64,000 nucleotides of DNA. Source: Atrina japonica (Eukaryota > Mollusca > Bivalvia > Pterioida > Pinnidae). The notes beneath the pieces were generated by a model that saw only the letters and a program-made list of their open reading frames with translations, was not told where the DNA came from and searched no databases. Position 1 is the first letter of the stretch. Each line of letters opens with the position of its first letter. The stretch spans positions 1,426,001 to 1,490,000 of the forward strand of contig BROG01000041.1 in the NCBI GenBank assembly GCA_030159075.1, in the 5' to 3' direction. Positions 25,401 through 31,816 of this stretch are shown here, in pieces. Made by a program: the position numbers and the translations under genes.

Positions 25401-27193
25401 GCAAGTCCCTGGGACTCCAAGGTCAAAATCTGGGGAGTTCCATCCAGAAAATGAAAAGTCCACTTATTCGAAGTCTATTGCAAAATCTATTTTTGTGGTT
25501 GTCCATTCATTTGCTTTACTCTGAGTTTTATTTACTCATTTTATTCATATCTATTAGATTCTATTGATCTATGTTTTTTTTAATTATCATTAATTGTATT
25601 TTTATTTGTATTATTAATTTTGTAGTGCAACGTCCTAATGAGTCATGTTTTTCATGGATTAATATGTGCTATGCATTAATTAAATTAGAAGTTCTATTCC
25701 ATGACAATTTTTTTTAAAGAGATGGGGGTGCTAATAAATTACAAAACACAATCAGGTTAATAACTTGCCATTCCTATTTTCCGATTTTAAAAAAACACAA
25801 CTATTACATTAAAATTCACAAACAAAAAATATTTATAATCCATAACATATTTTCAAGAGGCAAGATTGTTGTTCATAAACTTGTTTTCTTCGGTTATATA
25901 AGTGCCAAACAGTCATTCATGATTTGCTTTATCCATGGATGTGGCAAATGATATCCAACCCACATTATCTTTCTTTCTGATTTATTTCAAAAGACATTGA
26001 CATTTTTATTTTGTATCTCGATAATGCAAATGATGAAAATGAAAAAAATGAGCTGTACATTGTAAATGAATGATATAAGCAGCCTGATGTTGTTGACTCT
26101 TCGTTTGACATGTCAGCGCTGTAAGACTTTTTGAGTTTCAAATCTAATTACAGGATTATCAGCAATGATTCATTGTCCATGGATGTTGTTTGGGGGATAA
26201 AATGATCAGCGGGTATGTTTAATTAGATACCTTCAGCATGATGCTCAACAAACAATATAATGAAACAGATACATATGGAAACTAACACCCAACATGTTTT
26301 CATAAACGGTAGCACAGGTAACTACATGTACCTGCATGTTGTTTTATGACCTGTGATTATGAGGATTCACAGGTACTAGGATGTGTCAGTTAAACAATCA
26401 ACAATCAATTGTGGGATTTATCAAAAGGTGTAAACTTCCAAGTCAAAATCTTGAGCGTCATGCGGTACTCGGGTTGCAACTTTTGACGAGTCCCAGAAAA
26501 ATCTCGCACATCAAACATGTGTACCATCAGGTCCCTGTGAGCCCTGAAACTGTAACATCATTTTGTCGGAAAGGTATTGCTCTTGTGACAGTGAATAGAC
26601 TCCCAATGAATGTTTTTTCCCATATTTGTAAAACAAGGAGCTGCACTCTCTTTCAAGGCATTGCCTTAGTTCAATTTCTCAACTTATGAGATTATTAATT
26701 TCACCTTGTTTATAAAAGAACTTAATAAAAAATTTAAGAGGGTTGATAGTTATAATACAGAATTTCTTTTTTTTTGGGGGGGTGAAATAATTTATAGGTA
26801 AATGTAAACAAATATCTGATAAATAGAAACTACAAGTAACTGCTGACAATTCCTAACAATTTATCGCATAATAAGTCCAAATTAACATTTTGATTTTTTA
26901 TTTACTCGATTTTCAGTAGTTTTGTCATTAATTGAACTATATTTCAGTGTGAACTCAATCAGTCAAGGCAGATACACACACTGACACTTGAATCAAATCT
27001 ATTTTTGTTAACAACGTAAATGCGATGTTATTATACTTTTCCGGTTACAGCTATTTATTACTGATTTGGCATTTGGAATAAATACCTCAAGCAGAAAGAT
27101 GAGATCGCTTTCGTCATTTTGTTTCCATTTCTCGAATTCTTCAACGAGTATTTCGTTATAATTTGCGTTCTCTTCAAATGTCATTTCCATCAT
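1478..27193 (-). CDS. E2-like (UBC/UEV-fold) domain protein, 21 exons, 631 aa
   Basis: Twenty-one exons can be chained from the ATG at 27193 to the TAA at 1478. Every intron begins GT and ends AG, and every phase agrees, giving 631 residues. Residues 125-155 are strongly acidic (Glu/Asp runs), about 200-240 are Ala/Ser rich, and about 242-360 resemble a ubiquitin-conjugating (E2) fold, with the E2 signature YPFYPP at 297-302 followed by YWSPTKDM. The usual HPN motif and active-site Cys are not visible, so the domain looks UEV-like rather than catalytic. The C-terminal half (383-560) is helical and Leu-rich with Lys-rich patches. I think it belongs with large or divergent E2-like proteins (the BIRC6/UBC-17 type is a candidate), but this is recalled resemblance, not a search. 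Start choice: three nearby in-frame ATGs exist, and the outermost follows AAA. The gene could continue past 1478 if the last exon has an unseen donor. Confidence 0.85.
2330..2418 (-). CDS. E2-like gene, exon 20 (seed of the intron 19 minisatellite)
   Basis: The exon encodes RQKQFLPLLCSLPSQS and then YQLLEQLEKK, between acceptor CTTTACAG and donor GTAAGA. Its acceptor and first ~42 nt recur about 12 times in the intron upstream of it. I take this copy as the genuine one because only it continues in frame to a donor. Confidence 0.85.
2419..3440. repeat. Intron 19 minisatellite built on the exon 20 splice acceptor
   Basis: About 12 tandem units of 60-95 bp follow the real exon 20. On the minus strand each carries a pyrimidine-rich tract, an acceptor (CTTTACAG in good copies), and up to 42 nt matching the start of exon 20 (CGACAGAAGCAG, then GTGTTCCCTACCTAG). 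Units near the exon are almost identical; those beyond 3150 are shorter and degenerate. Landmarks recur at about 2503, 2595, 2690, 2780, 2867, 2957, 3042, 3125, 3205, 3271, 3334 and 3411. Confidence 0.92.
3603..3639 (-). CDS. E2-like gene, exon 19 (aa 519-531)
   Basis: This small 37-nt exon has acceptor ATTACAG and donor GTAAGT. It encodes VYRVIVDIIKEL and ends in phase 1. It is too short to stand out as an open frame and is supported by phase and by the flanking exons. Confidence 0.8.
4272..4634. mobile_element. Small inverted-repeat element, GGGGCATTAGC family
   Basis: The ends are inverted repeats (TTTAAAGGGGCATT at the left; AATGCCACTTTAAA at the right), with a conserved interior including AAAATAAGGTC. 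Related copies lie at 53738-54108, 62283-62632 and a short one at 13727-13856. No coding capacity is seen, so it resembles a MITE. Confidence 0.75.
5518..5605. mobile_element. ~88 bp TTAA-flanked MITE copy
   Basis: This is an inverted copy of the short element also seen at 12466, 45617, 52854, 54753, 59598 and 63038. It has the ACACATTTGGA, AGAAGAGTCCATT and CAGGGGTTGAT blocks. Confidence 0.65.
5788..5985 (-). CDS. E2-like gene, exon 18 (aa 453-518)
   Basis: This 198-nt exon encodes a helix (LHQILDELKVLYANHAP), a Ser/Thr/Pro-rich linker, and then LVYDMYTVLEGSALIPFIE. It is in phase 0 on both sides. The true end is the GAG before GTAACT; the frame stays open a little further into the intron. 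Confidence 0.88.
6096..6428 (-). mobile_element. tRNA-derived SINE, minus strand
   Basis: On the minus strand the 5' head has a box A-like TGGTCTAGTGGTATAGG and a box B-like GGGTTTGATTCCC. It is followed by the 3' domain shared with the other SINEs here (CACTGC, then a tail with AACAAACAAAC). It sits in intron 17 of the E2-like gene. Confidence 0.75.
6869..6918 (-). CDS. E2-like gene, exon 17 (aa 436-452)
   Basis: This 50-nt exon encodes EWDINAYIAAQKEKDNK. It restores phase 0 at donor GTATTG after acceptor TATTTCAG. Confidence 0.85.
7215..7290 (-). CDS. E2-like gene, exon 16 (aa 411-436)
   Basis: The exon encodes a basic stretch (KGKRDKDKEY) and then WAKGVGYGHHNRP. It ends in phase 1 at donor GTAATG. 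A long AT microsatellite lies just upstream in intron 15. Confidence 0.85.
7340..7438. repeat. (AT)n microsatellite with CA/TA tail
   Basis: About 80 bp of AT dinucleotides followed by a CACACATATA tail lie in intron 15. Confidence 0.95.
7973..8056 (-). CDS. E2-like gene, exon 15 (aa 383-410)
   Basis: This 84-nt exon is in phase 0 on both sides. It encodes VSEVVPRVNLKYHLDVDKM. The borders are acceptor TTTACAG and donor GTAAGT. Confidence 0.85.
8713..8803 (-). CDS. E2-like gene, exon 14 (aa 352-382)
   Basis: The exon joins exon 13 in phase 2 and encodes DSERNDLKRYPHGAYLEME followed by a Leu-rich helix. The borders are acceptor TTTACAG and donor GTAAAA. It probably forms the C-terminal helices after the E2-like core. 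Confidence 0.85.
9484..12082. repeat. Intron 13 minisatellite built on the exon 13 splice donor
   Basis: This is a ~2.6 kb array of ~53 bp units, about 48 copies. On the minus strand each unit reads TCCTTCCTACAGCAATGGG, then CAAG, then the donor-like GTCAGTATC, then ~25 nt of intron including GACTAGT. The first part equals the end of exon 13 (12058-12081) and the rest equals the start of intron 13. Most units have GGGCAAG where the exon has GGGCCAG; a few (for example near 10905) keep the exon form. The stretch 10980-11820 is disturbed. Confidence 0.95.
12058..12176 (-). CDS. E2-like gene, exon 13 (seed of the intron 13 minisatellite)
   Basis: The coding frame here is the one giving MLKLSYWSPTKDM and ending SFLQQWA plus a split Arg codon. 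A second open frame over the same bases is a shadow. The region where an E2 would have its catalytic Cys has none. The last ~24 nt and the donor GTCAGTATC are repeated about 48 times in the adjoining intron. Confidence 0.88.
12466..12546. mobile_element. ~85 bp TTAA-flanked MITE copy
   Basis: It has CATCAACCCC at one end and AGGGGTAAATGAGTTAA at the other. The interior CCAGTCCAAAT is shared with the other copies. It lies in intron 12. Confidence 0.65.
13046..13111 (-). CDS. E2-like gene, exon 12 (YPxxPP motif)
   Basis: The exon encodes IDLYPFYPPLVKVMRPRLQ. YPFYPP is the conserved E2/UEV signature that precedes the active-site region. It is in phase 0 on both sides. Confidence 0.9.
13727..13856. 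mobile_element. Short copy of the GGGGCATTAGC inverted-repeat family
   Basis: A 130 bp palindromic copy with AAAGGGGAATTAG and CTAATGTCCCTTT ends lies in intron 11. It looks like an internally deleted relative of the ~360 bp copies. Confidence 0.6.
13962..14028 (-). CDS. E2-like gene, exon 11 (UBC-like domain)
   Basis: The exon encodes LKEIQGKFGYNYIELEM, which fits the helix-to-beta region of the E2-like fold. The borders are acceptor TTTTACAG and donor GTAAGT, and it leaves phase 0. Confidence 0.88.
14175..14690. repeat. Intron 10 minisatellite, ~36-40 bp unit
   Basis: About 13 degenerate units contain TGTCATACCTGTTATGTCAG and CTGACATCTGG. On the minus strand most units contain CAGGTATGAC, a good splice-donor consensus. 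The array fills almost the whole intron between exons 10 and 11. Confidence 0.85.
14720..14799 (-). CDS. E2-like gene, exon 10 (start of UBC-like domain)
   Basis: The exon lies between acceptor TTTGTAG and donor GTGGGT and ends in phase 2. It encodes YNWRVKIFDFD, which fits the first beta strand of an E2 fold, where W-V positions are typical. Confidence 0.88.
16402..16526 (-). CDS. E2-like gene, exon 9 (aa 200-241)
   Basis: This 125-nt exon contains two short CAG/GCA triplet runs coding for Ala tracts (TAAAAAS and STAAAG). It then enters NDLVKIMEMES, just before the E2-like domain. The donor is GTAAGT at phase 0. Confidence 0.85.
17083..17158 (-). CDS. E2-like gene, exon 8 (aa 175-200)
   Basis: The exon lies between acceptor CCAACAG and donor GTTTGT and ends in phase 1. 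It encodes a charged coiled-coil-like helix with RWAQKEAQIRDQMKKAK. Confidence 0.85.
18189..18254 (-). CDS. E2-like gene, exon 7 (aa 153-174)
   Basis: This 66-nt exon is in phase 0 on both sides. It encodes LADDDAFTTEWDLQVARKK, passing from the acidic region into a basic helix that continues in exon 8. Confidence 0.85.
18466..18546 (-). CDS. E2-like gene, exon 6 (acidic, aa 126-152)
   Basis: This 81-nt exon is in phase 0 on both sides. It is almost entirely acidic (DDKSEDEDEEDGEEDEE), so it is probably a disordered linker. Confidence 0.85.
18643..18823. mobile_element. ~180 bp palindromic repeat, CAGTGAAAC family
   Basis: The ends are inverted (AGTGAAACCTGTTT at the left and GTTTCACTGTATA at the right). 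The interior has AAAGACCACCT and AGGAGTCTTTATA. Relatives lie at 22234-22412 and 54345-54532, with partial relatives near 19690-19835, 23240-23362 and 62700-62875. Confidence 0.65.
19206..19260 (-). CDS. E2-like gene, exon 5 (aa 107-125)
   Basis: This 55-nt exon has acceptor TTTACAG and donor GTAAGA. It completes the split codon from exon 4 and ends in phase 0 in a Ser-rich stretch (SKSSDTSE). Confidence 0.82.
19545..19594 (-). CDS. E2-like gene, exon 4 (aa 91-107)
   Basis: This 50-nt exon has acceptor TTTCAG and donor GTAAGT and leaves phase 2. It encodes FLLDTTNKLLLKD, a short amphipathic helix. Confidence 0.82.
20035..20114 (-). CDS. E2-like gene, exon 3 (aa 64-90)
   Basis: The exon lies between acceptor CTTAAG and donor GTAAGA. 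It joins exon 2 in phase 1 and leaves phase 0. It encodes an aromatic/acidic stretch with YEDNNFFVEADP. Confidence 0.85.
20860..21220. mobile_element. 361 bp MITE with ~110 bp terminal inverted repeats
   Basis: The left arm (AATAGATCATTTTCGAG, then GATTTCCGATATGTGTC, then ATCAAGAAAAAAA) is matched in inverse by the right arm ending AAAAATGATCTATT. The arms match at roughly nine bases in ten. No open frame is seen. It lies in intron 2. Confidence 0.8.
21628..21709 (-). CDS. E2-like gene, exon 2 (aa 37-64)
   Basis: The exon lies between acceptor TTTTCAG and donor GTAAAC. It encodes a hydrophobic helix with VILVLLLACEHEF and ends in phase 1. A C10+ homopolymer lies about 40 nt downstream in intron 2. 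Confidence 0.85.
22234..22412. mobile_element. ~180 bp palindromic repeat, CAGTGAAAC family (inverse copy)
   Basis: This is an inverse copy of 18643-18823. It shares ACAGTGAAACTTGTATAT, CTCCTTAGGGACACA and GGAGGTGGTCTTTATAT. Confidence 0.65.
25240..25350 (+). other. Possible orphan first-exon-like ATG context
   Basis: The sequence CCAAGATGGCGGATG is a strong translation-start context on the plus strand. It opens a 36-codon frame beginning MADDGPCQHEAST and ending at TAA near 25350. No matching downstream exon was recognised, so this could be a relic, an unspliced first exon or chance. Confidence 0.2.
27086..27193 (-). CDS. E2-like gene, exon 1 (aa 1-36)
   Basis: This first coding exon starts with two adjacent Met codons and ends GAG before the donor GTATTT (phase 0). 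It encodes an acidic, helical N-terminus containing EEFEKWKQNDESD. Intron 1 (21710-27085, 5.4 kb) is the longest intron of the gene. Confidence 0.85.
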
Positions 27194-27289
27194 TTTGGAT
27201 TTTCAGGAAGTTATGTCGGAATAACATACCTTCGCTACTAAAGAGTTCTCATCTGGGGTTCTAGAAGGGTTGGTTGTCCGCAGCGATTG

Positions 27290-27404
27290 TAAATATTATA
27301 AACATACTACCAAAGTTATAATGCTCATACTACCAAAGTTATAATGCTCAAGACGATATCGTTTCTGTCAATTAGACTTCATCAGTTGAGCTCCAATTTA
27401 AAAG
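27290..27404 (+). repeat. Direct repeat, copy 1 (ACGATATCGTTTCTGTC)
   Basis: The block from ATTATAAACATACTACC to CATCAGTTGAGCTCCAAT recurs almost identically at 28318-28402, and a relative occurs at 5113-5168. In this copy the CATACTACCAAAGTTATAAT part is doubled. It lies only ~100 nt upstream of the E2-like start codon, so it may sit in its promoter or 5' UTR. Confidence 0.8.
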
Positions 27405-27956
27405 TTATTTTCGAAAGAGAAAGTGGTATATATACAAGGCCAAATGATATCTCTAAAAGTATAGCCGAAATCCGTCTAGCCGAAATCCGTCTAAGAGTAA
27501 CCACTGTAAAAAATGACTATCTCAGCTTTAGAAAAAAATTGGAATTTAAATGATGTTAACAGTGCCAAATATTACGTTAGTAAAAAATGAACAACTGGTA
27601 CCGAAATACCAGATACTAGGTTTATGTATGTAGTACTGTGGATTTATGTTATCAAATTTCACATTCTGTTTTGTAAATAAATAATTTGATACAAATATCT
27701 GTGTTCATTACTTTACATCTATTTACTTACCTGCTTGGTTTGATACCAACTATTTACATACCAAGACACATAAATACACTTGTTTACACACTGAATATAC
27801 ATGTGTACTAATGACATCACAGGTCATTTAGGGTCATTCAATCATTAAACTTACCCTTTTATATCTATAAACAACAACATACCATTGGTCACCTCTTTCT
27901 CATACCTTTCAGTCACCATAAGAATTATAATATTATTTCCACTATACTAAAGTAAA

Positions 27957-28265
27957 TGTTATGTTGTAAAGGGACATAACTATTTTCATTATTTGTGTGC
28001 AAGTTTTGTAAAGGGGAATAACTCTTTCACAGAATGTTAATGAAATTTATATGAATTGTAAATTATAGACAAATTGAATGTGTTTTATAATTATAATGAA
28101 GTATTGTGATATCATTTTATATTGAATGTATATTAATTTATCTTTATGTTAATTTCAGAGCTAATATAGATACAAATACAACAATAATACATGAACATCT
28201 ATATGCGATATGATTATTAATAAACTGTCGAAACCACGACTGTGTTACTTCACTGTTTTATAACA
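27957..28265 (+). mobile_element. Candidate solo LTR (309 bp)
   Basis: The segment starts TGTTAT and ends ATAACA, giving inverted TG/CA ends. It contains AATAAA about 45 nt before the end, as an LTR R region would. A tRNA-primer-like TGGCAACGACC lies ~35 nt beyond, which is too far for a standard binding site, and no duplicated flank is seen. The call is tentative. Confidence 0.3.
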
Positions 28266-28317
28266 CCGTCACATGTATACCCTCGGGGACTCAGCAGTGG
28301 CAACGACCTAGTGGTTA

Positions 28318-28402
28318 TAAATATTATAAACATACTACCAAAGTTATAATGCTCAAGACGATATCGTTTCTGTCAATTAGACTTCATCAGTTGAGCTCCA
28401 AT
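28318..28402 (+). repeat. Direct repeat, copy 2
   Basis: This is the second copy of the block at 27290-27404, about 1 kb downstream and in the same orientation. Confidence 0.8.
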
Positions 28403-28802
28403 ACGAGTTTAAAGTCATCCCGTATGGATGTATATGTATCACAGGAATATAGATGTCAGTTCTGTTTTCTTAGCTTTTTTTTCTGTTATGCTTTATATAT
28501 CGCTGATATAAGTATTCATTCGCTGATAGTGTTTTGATAAAATATTATATGATAAAAATCTTAGATACAGTGGGACAATACATAGACTCTTGTCATATAT
28601 GTCTCTGCTCCTGTGATCTATATGTGAGTTAAACGCAAAGTTATCTAATGTTATTAATGCATAATCTGCATTGAACAACTTTAAATTTTCACTGTTTCGG
28701 GCATGTGTTATCCAGTCCAGTCGGCTCGGGATGGATCCAGGGTGGGACCAAAAAGATCTCAGGGGGTTCCCCTTTTCAGAAACCATTTTTCTGAACCAGC
28801 AA

Positions 28803-28965
28803 AGTTTAGCTATATTGTGTGCATAGTTTAGTTATATTGTGCTCACAGTTTAGCTATATTGTGTGCACAGTTTAACTTTACTGTATTCACAATTTAGTTA
28901 TATTGTGTGCACAGTTCAACCATATTGTGCGCACAGTTTAGTTATATTGTGCGCACAGTTTAACG
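28803..28965. repeat. Tandem ~22 bp repeat, left outer array
   Basis: About seven units of the type CACAGTTTAGTTATATTGTG. The reverse complement of this unit forms the array at 41183-41480, on the other side of the Polinton. Confidence 0.9.
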
Positions 28966-29045
28966 ATATCTGAATGAAATTCAATGTCTTCCAAAGGGAA
29001 GTATCATTATGCGGAAAAAACCCGATAAAACACTCAATATTCACT

Positions 29046-29107
29046 TTTTGGCCTCTTGGCCTTTATCAAGTGAAAAAGACTTGATAAAGGCCAAGGGGCC
29101 GAAAAAT
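29046..29107. repeat. Long hairpin
   Basis: TTGGCCTTTATCAAGT is followed after a short loop by ACTTGATAAAGGCCAA, flanked by further matching GGCC bases. This gives a stem of about 24 bp. Confidence 0.85.
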
Positions 29108-29210
29108 CATCTGGTAAATTTGTTTAACATTGCATAAGAAGTCATGTCTAAATATATTTTCTGTTTTATTAGTTGATTTTCAAAGATGTTCCCGGTTGTG
29201 ACTCCTTCAA
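29100..29210. repeat. Outer inverted repeat, left arm
   Basis: This segment (GGTAAATTTGTT, then GCATAAGAAGTCATG, then GATTTTCAAAGATGTT) matches the reverse complement of about 41055-41160. Together with the adjoining 22 bp arrays it forms a second, outer pair of inverted repeats around the Polinton. Confidence 0.75.
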
Positions 29211-29336
29211 CTTTATAATATATCTTTGGATACAAACATTGCTGGTGGAGTCTAGTGAAACCTTCCTTGATCTGGACGAATTTAAATTTTAGGTCATAAA
29301 GGATACCATTAAAATTACACTAGTAGTTATAGGCAG

Positions 29337-29457
29337 CTCTCTAGCAGGCCATTTGAATTTTGCCGCCAGGGGGCGCTTTTTAACGGTTTTTGATGACGTC
29401 ATCAGAATGCTGGCTTCTGATTGGTCAATTCAAATGGCCCGCTAAAGAGCCGCCTGT
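29337..29457. mobile_element. ~120 bp MITE-like palindrome abutting the Polinton
   Basis: AGCAGGCCATTTGAATT near the left end is matched in inverse by AATTCAAATGGCCCGCT near the right end. The matching extends to the GGCAGCTCT/AGAGCCGCC ends. It lies directly next to the left Polinton terminal repeat and is absent on the right side. Confidence 0.7.
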
Positions 29458-29458
29458 G

Positions 29459-29965
29459 AGGTCATAACCGGAAGTGTGTCGTACCGGAGGTGAGGACATA
29501 CCGGAAGTACGTCATACCGGAAGTGAGATAATGTTGTCATGGCAATAAGGAGAAAGAGCCAATCGTTGGGCTTGGAGGTGTGTCTATGACCGGAAGTGTA
29601 AGGTTTGTGGAGGTGGTCATCTTGGCTAACGAGCCAATGAATGCCTTCGTTACAAGAGGTCGGGGTCACGAGACGTCACGTGAGTTCACGAGGAGTCAAC
29701 GACTAGAGAGAGAAGTTGGGTTTTTCCAGTTTTGAGCTGAGAGTGAATCTATTTTAGAACCGAAACTTTGTGTTTTTCCACGTTTGTGAAACCAGTAGGA
29801 GGTGTCGCCACAGTCAGTGAGAATGGTGTATCATCAAGCGTGAGAAGCGGTAAGCCGAGCTCGAGTCAAGCTTAAACTAAGACTTGTAGAGTGACGAGTA
29901 TGTACAAAGGGAGATCACTCTGTATAACCTGTAGGGATGGGACAAAGGGAGATCACTCTGTATAG
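29459..29965 (+). repeat. Polinton left terminal inverted repeat
   Basis: It matches the reverse complement of 39795-40270 over most of its length, for example GTTACAAGAGGTCGGGGTCA and GTTGGGTTTTTCCAG. It has an extra ~60 bp containing further CCGGAAGT units near the outer end and several internal indels. No clear target-site duplication was found. Confidence 0.88.
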
Positions 29966-30130
29966 CCTGTAGGGATGGGACAAAGGGGAGATCACTCTGT
30001 ATAGACTGTATAGGTGGAACAAAAGGGCAATTACTCTGTGTAGACTGTATAGGTGAAACAAAGGGAAATCACTCTGTATAGACTTTAGAGATAGAACAAA
30101 AGGGGAGACCACTCTATATGGACTGTATGC
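29900..30130 (+). repeat. Subterminal tandem repeat, ~46 bp unit
   Basis: Five to six units of GGGAGATCACTCTGTATA plus a spacer extend inward from the left terminal repeat. The right terminal repeat has only one matching unit (near 39805-39825), so the array expanded on one side only. Confidence 0.85.
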
Positions 30131-30242
30131 ACTAAACCAGAGAGGGAAGGTGGGTAGTGAAACAGGAAGTATAGGAAGGGTAGCCATCTTGGGTCTGGAA
30201 TCATGGGATATCTAGTTTTTCAGGGACTGACTAATCTCTCGG

Positions 30243-30388
<146 letters not shown>

Positions 30389-30391
30389 AAC

Positions 30392-30850
30392 ATGAAAGTG
30401 TATAACGTGTCCTTTACCTAAAGCCACCAGTAAACTGGTGCCTACTTTAAGAAAATTGCAATTGGAGAAAGATCCCGTCAGACATCAAGAACTGTTAGAA
30501 TTAGGTAGAGACGCTTTATTGAAATGGTTTGGTATGGGGGCTAAAAATCTTCTGTCTGGTACCATTCAAGTGACTAAACCTACAGCAACCTTAATACAGA
30601 GAAATGCTGATCATTTAAAAATCTCTGCTGACCCAAAAGCTGATGAAGAAACTAAGAAAACTGCTATTTTAAACGGGGAGGGGCAGGGTTCTTAGGTGGG
30701 GTAATCATTCGATCCCTATTACAGTGGCTTGTCGTCTCAAGAAGAACACTGCACCTAAAAAGAAAAAAACACCCCCTCCTCCTAAGCAGAAAAAGAAGAG
30801 CCCTAAGAAGAAGAAGAGTCCTAAGAAGAAGAACCCACCATTGGTTCTAA
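30392..30850 (+). pseudogene. Small basic core-type Polinton protein, first paralogue (broken)
   Basis: The main frame from about 30411 encodes ELGRDALLKW, NLLSG, and a Lys-rich stretch with ISADPKADEETKK. The short ATG frame at 30392 does not connect, and the main frame changes at a G-rich run near 30675-30690. Just past it, another frame gives a Gly-rich hydrophobic segment (GGVIIRSLL). The layout of helix, NLLSG/NILKG, Lys-rich linker and GG-hydrophobic tail is the same as in the protein at 31440-31799, so I infer a tandem paralogue. Such short basic proteins with a hydrophobic tail resemble the pX-like core proteins described in adintoviruses. That assignment is by recalled pattern only. 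Confidence 0.5.
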
Positions 30851-31349
30851 AACTGAATCTGAAACAGATTCGTAAGGCTAACACATTGAATCAGGCTTCT
30901 CCTACAAGAATACCGTCTCCACCTGTAACCAACAGTCCTGTAGCAGAGACTTCTGCTACTGCAACATCTATCTTTGGACAACCTATACATCTTCCTGGTA
31001 GACCTAATATCAAAATTACACAACGGAAACAACCTCCTATTGCAAAGACTAAAGCAGTCCTGAGGCACTGAATGTACCTAAGAAGTCTACTCCTACTGCT
31101 ATTTCCAAGCAGTCCTTGTTATTTCCCTTACTACCAAAACCTTTAACTGCAAAAGATGTATCATCTCAGCTGAACAAACGTGTTACATCTACTCCAAAGT
31201 CTACTCGTTTACCTTCGTTTGCTTCTACCTTTGGATCTCCCATCACCAGTCAGCCTAAGACACAGGCTACTTCATATATGAATAGCTACAAATGTCTATG
31301 GTGTCGGACTCTTTTTACTACGAGTAAAGAACTTCAAGATCATAAATGA
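30724..31349 (+). pseudogene. Lys/Pro-rich protein with C-terminal C2H2-type finger (broken)
   Basis: The first half (to 31071) is dominated by Lys and Pro, then Ser/Thr/Pro. The second half continues in another frame and ends YKCLWCRTLFTTSKELQDH, a C2H2-like finger. A stop at 31347-31349 falls just after the first His, before a His that would complete the finger. No ATG begins the first half. It overlaps the end of the preceding frame. I infer one nucleic-acid-binding protein with a frame change near 31060, but two separate frames are possible. Confidence 0.45.
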
Positions 31350-31374
31350 CTTCAACATCCTATGTTGATATAGG

Positions 31375-31383
31375 TTTATAAAA
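31375..31383 (+). promoter_or_regulatory. TATA-like box
   Basis: TTTATAAAA lies 57 nt upstream of the ATG at 31440. Similar boxes precede 34070 and 38697. Confidence 0.5.
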
Positions 31384-31439
31384 CTATCTCAGATCATGTA
31401 TTGAGTCATTTGTATAGAATACTTAGTTGTAGTTACATC

Positions 31440-31799
31440 ATGGCACCAAGAAAAAGTAAGCATGGACTTGAATCTCATGCTGCTTTGATTAATGTCTTAG
31501 GACAAAAGCAGTATCCTATTGAGTTTAAAAAGATGATCTTACGGTATGCCCCTGATGATACGATCATGAAAATTTGTGAAGTAGTGTATAACATCTTAAA
31601 AGGAGTGATTCCTTTAACAAAACGCCAGAAACAGCACTTGGGTTCAAAGAAACGGGTCTTAAGAAAACAAGTTCATCCTCAATTGACTGTCCCTCAACGA
31701 CGCCGTATTCTAACGAAGGGTGGTGTTTTACCTATCTTACCCTTATTAGCGCCATTACTAGGAGCAATATCTTCTCCTGTCTTAAAATCTATTCTATAA
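31440..31799 (+). CDS. Small basic core-type Polinton protein, second paralogue (119 aa)
   Basis: The intact frame from the ATG at 31440 begins MAPRKSKHGLE. It has a helical middle ending YNILKGVIPLT, a run of Lys/Arg (KRQKQHLGSKKR), then RRRILTKGGVLPILPLLAP and a hydrophobic tail. Small Arg/Lys-rich proteins with a Lys-Gly-Gly and hydrophobic C-terminus are a regular Polinton/adintovirus component, often compared with the adenovirus core peptide pX. A role in condensing DNA or in virion assembly is inference. This is one of the few undamaged frames in the element. An upstream TATA-like box supports 31440 as the start rather than any earlier codon. Confidence 0.7.
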   Translation: MAPRKSKHGLESHAALINVLGQKQYPIEFKKMILRYAPDDTIMKICEVVYNILKGVIPLTKRQKQHLGSKKRVLRKQVHPQLTVPQRRRILTKGGVLPILPLLAPLLGAISSPVLKSIL

Positions 31800-31816
31800 C
31801 CATGAGCATATGAAAA

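Larger units (their letters stand above)
21710..27085. other. Intron 1 of the E2-like gene (no further exons found)
   Basis: This 5.4 kb stretch holds a CAGTGAAAC-family repeat (22234-22412), a partial relative (23240-23362), AT-rich unique sequence, and a repeat fragment at about 26570-26680 that recurs near 61550-61660 (shared CTCCCAATGAATGT). The open frames at 22716 and 26381 look like chance or repeat-derived frames. Confidence 0.55.

Noticed and set aside
26381..26689. 102-residue plus-strand frame in intron 1
   Set aside because: Part of it recurs as noncoding sequence near 61550-61660, and no protein family or splice context was recognised.
29442..29669. Minus-strand frame over the left terminal repeat (and 39940-40239 at the right)
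   Set aside because: Open frames in the terminal repeats are not conserved between the two arms.
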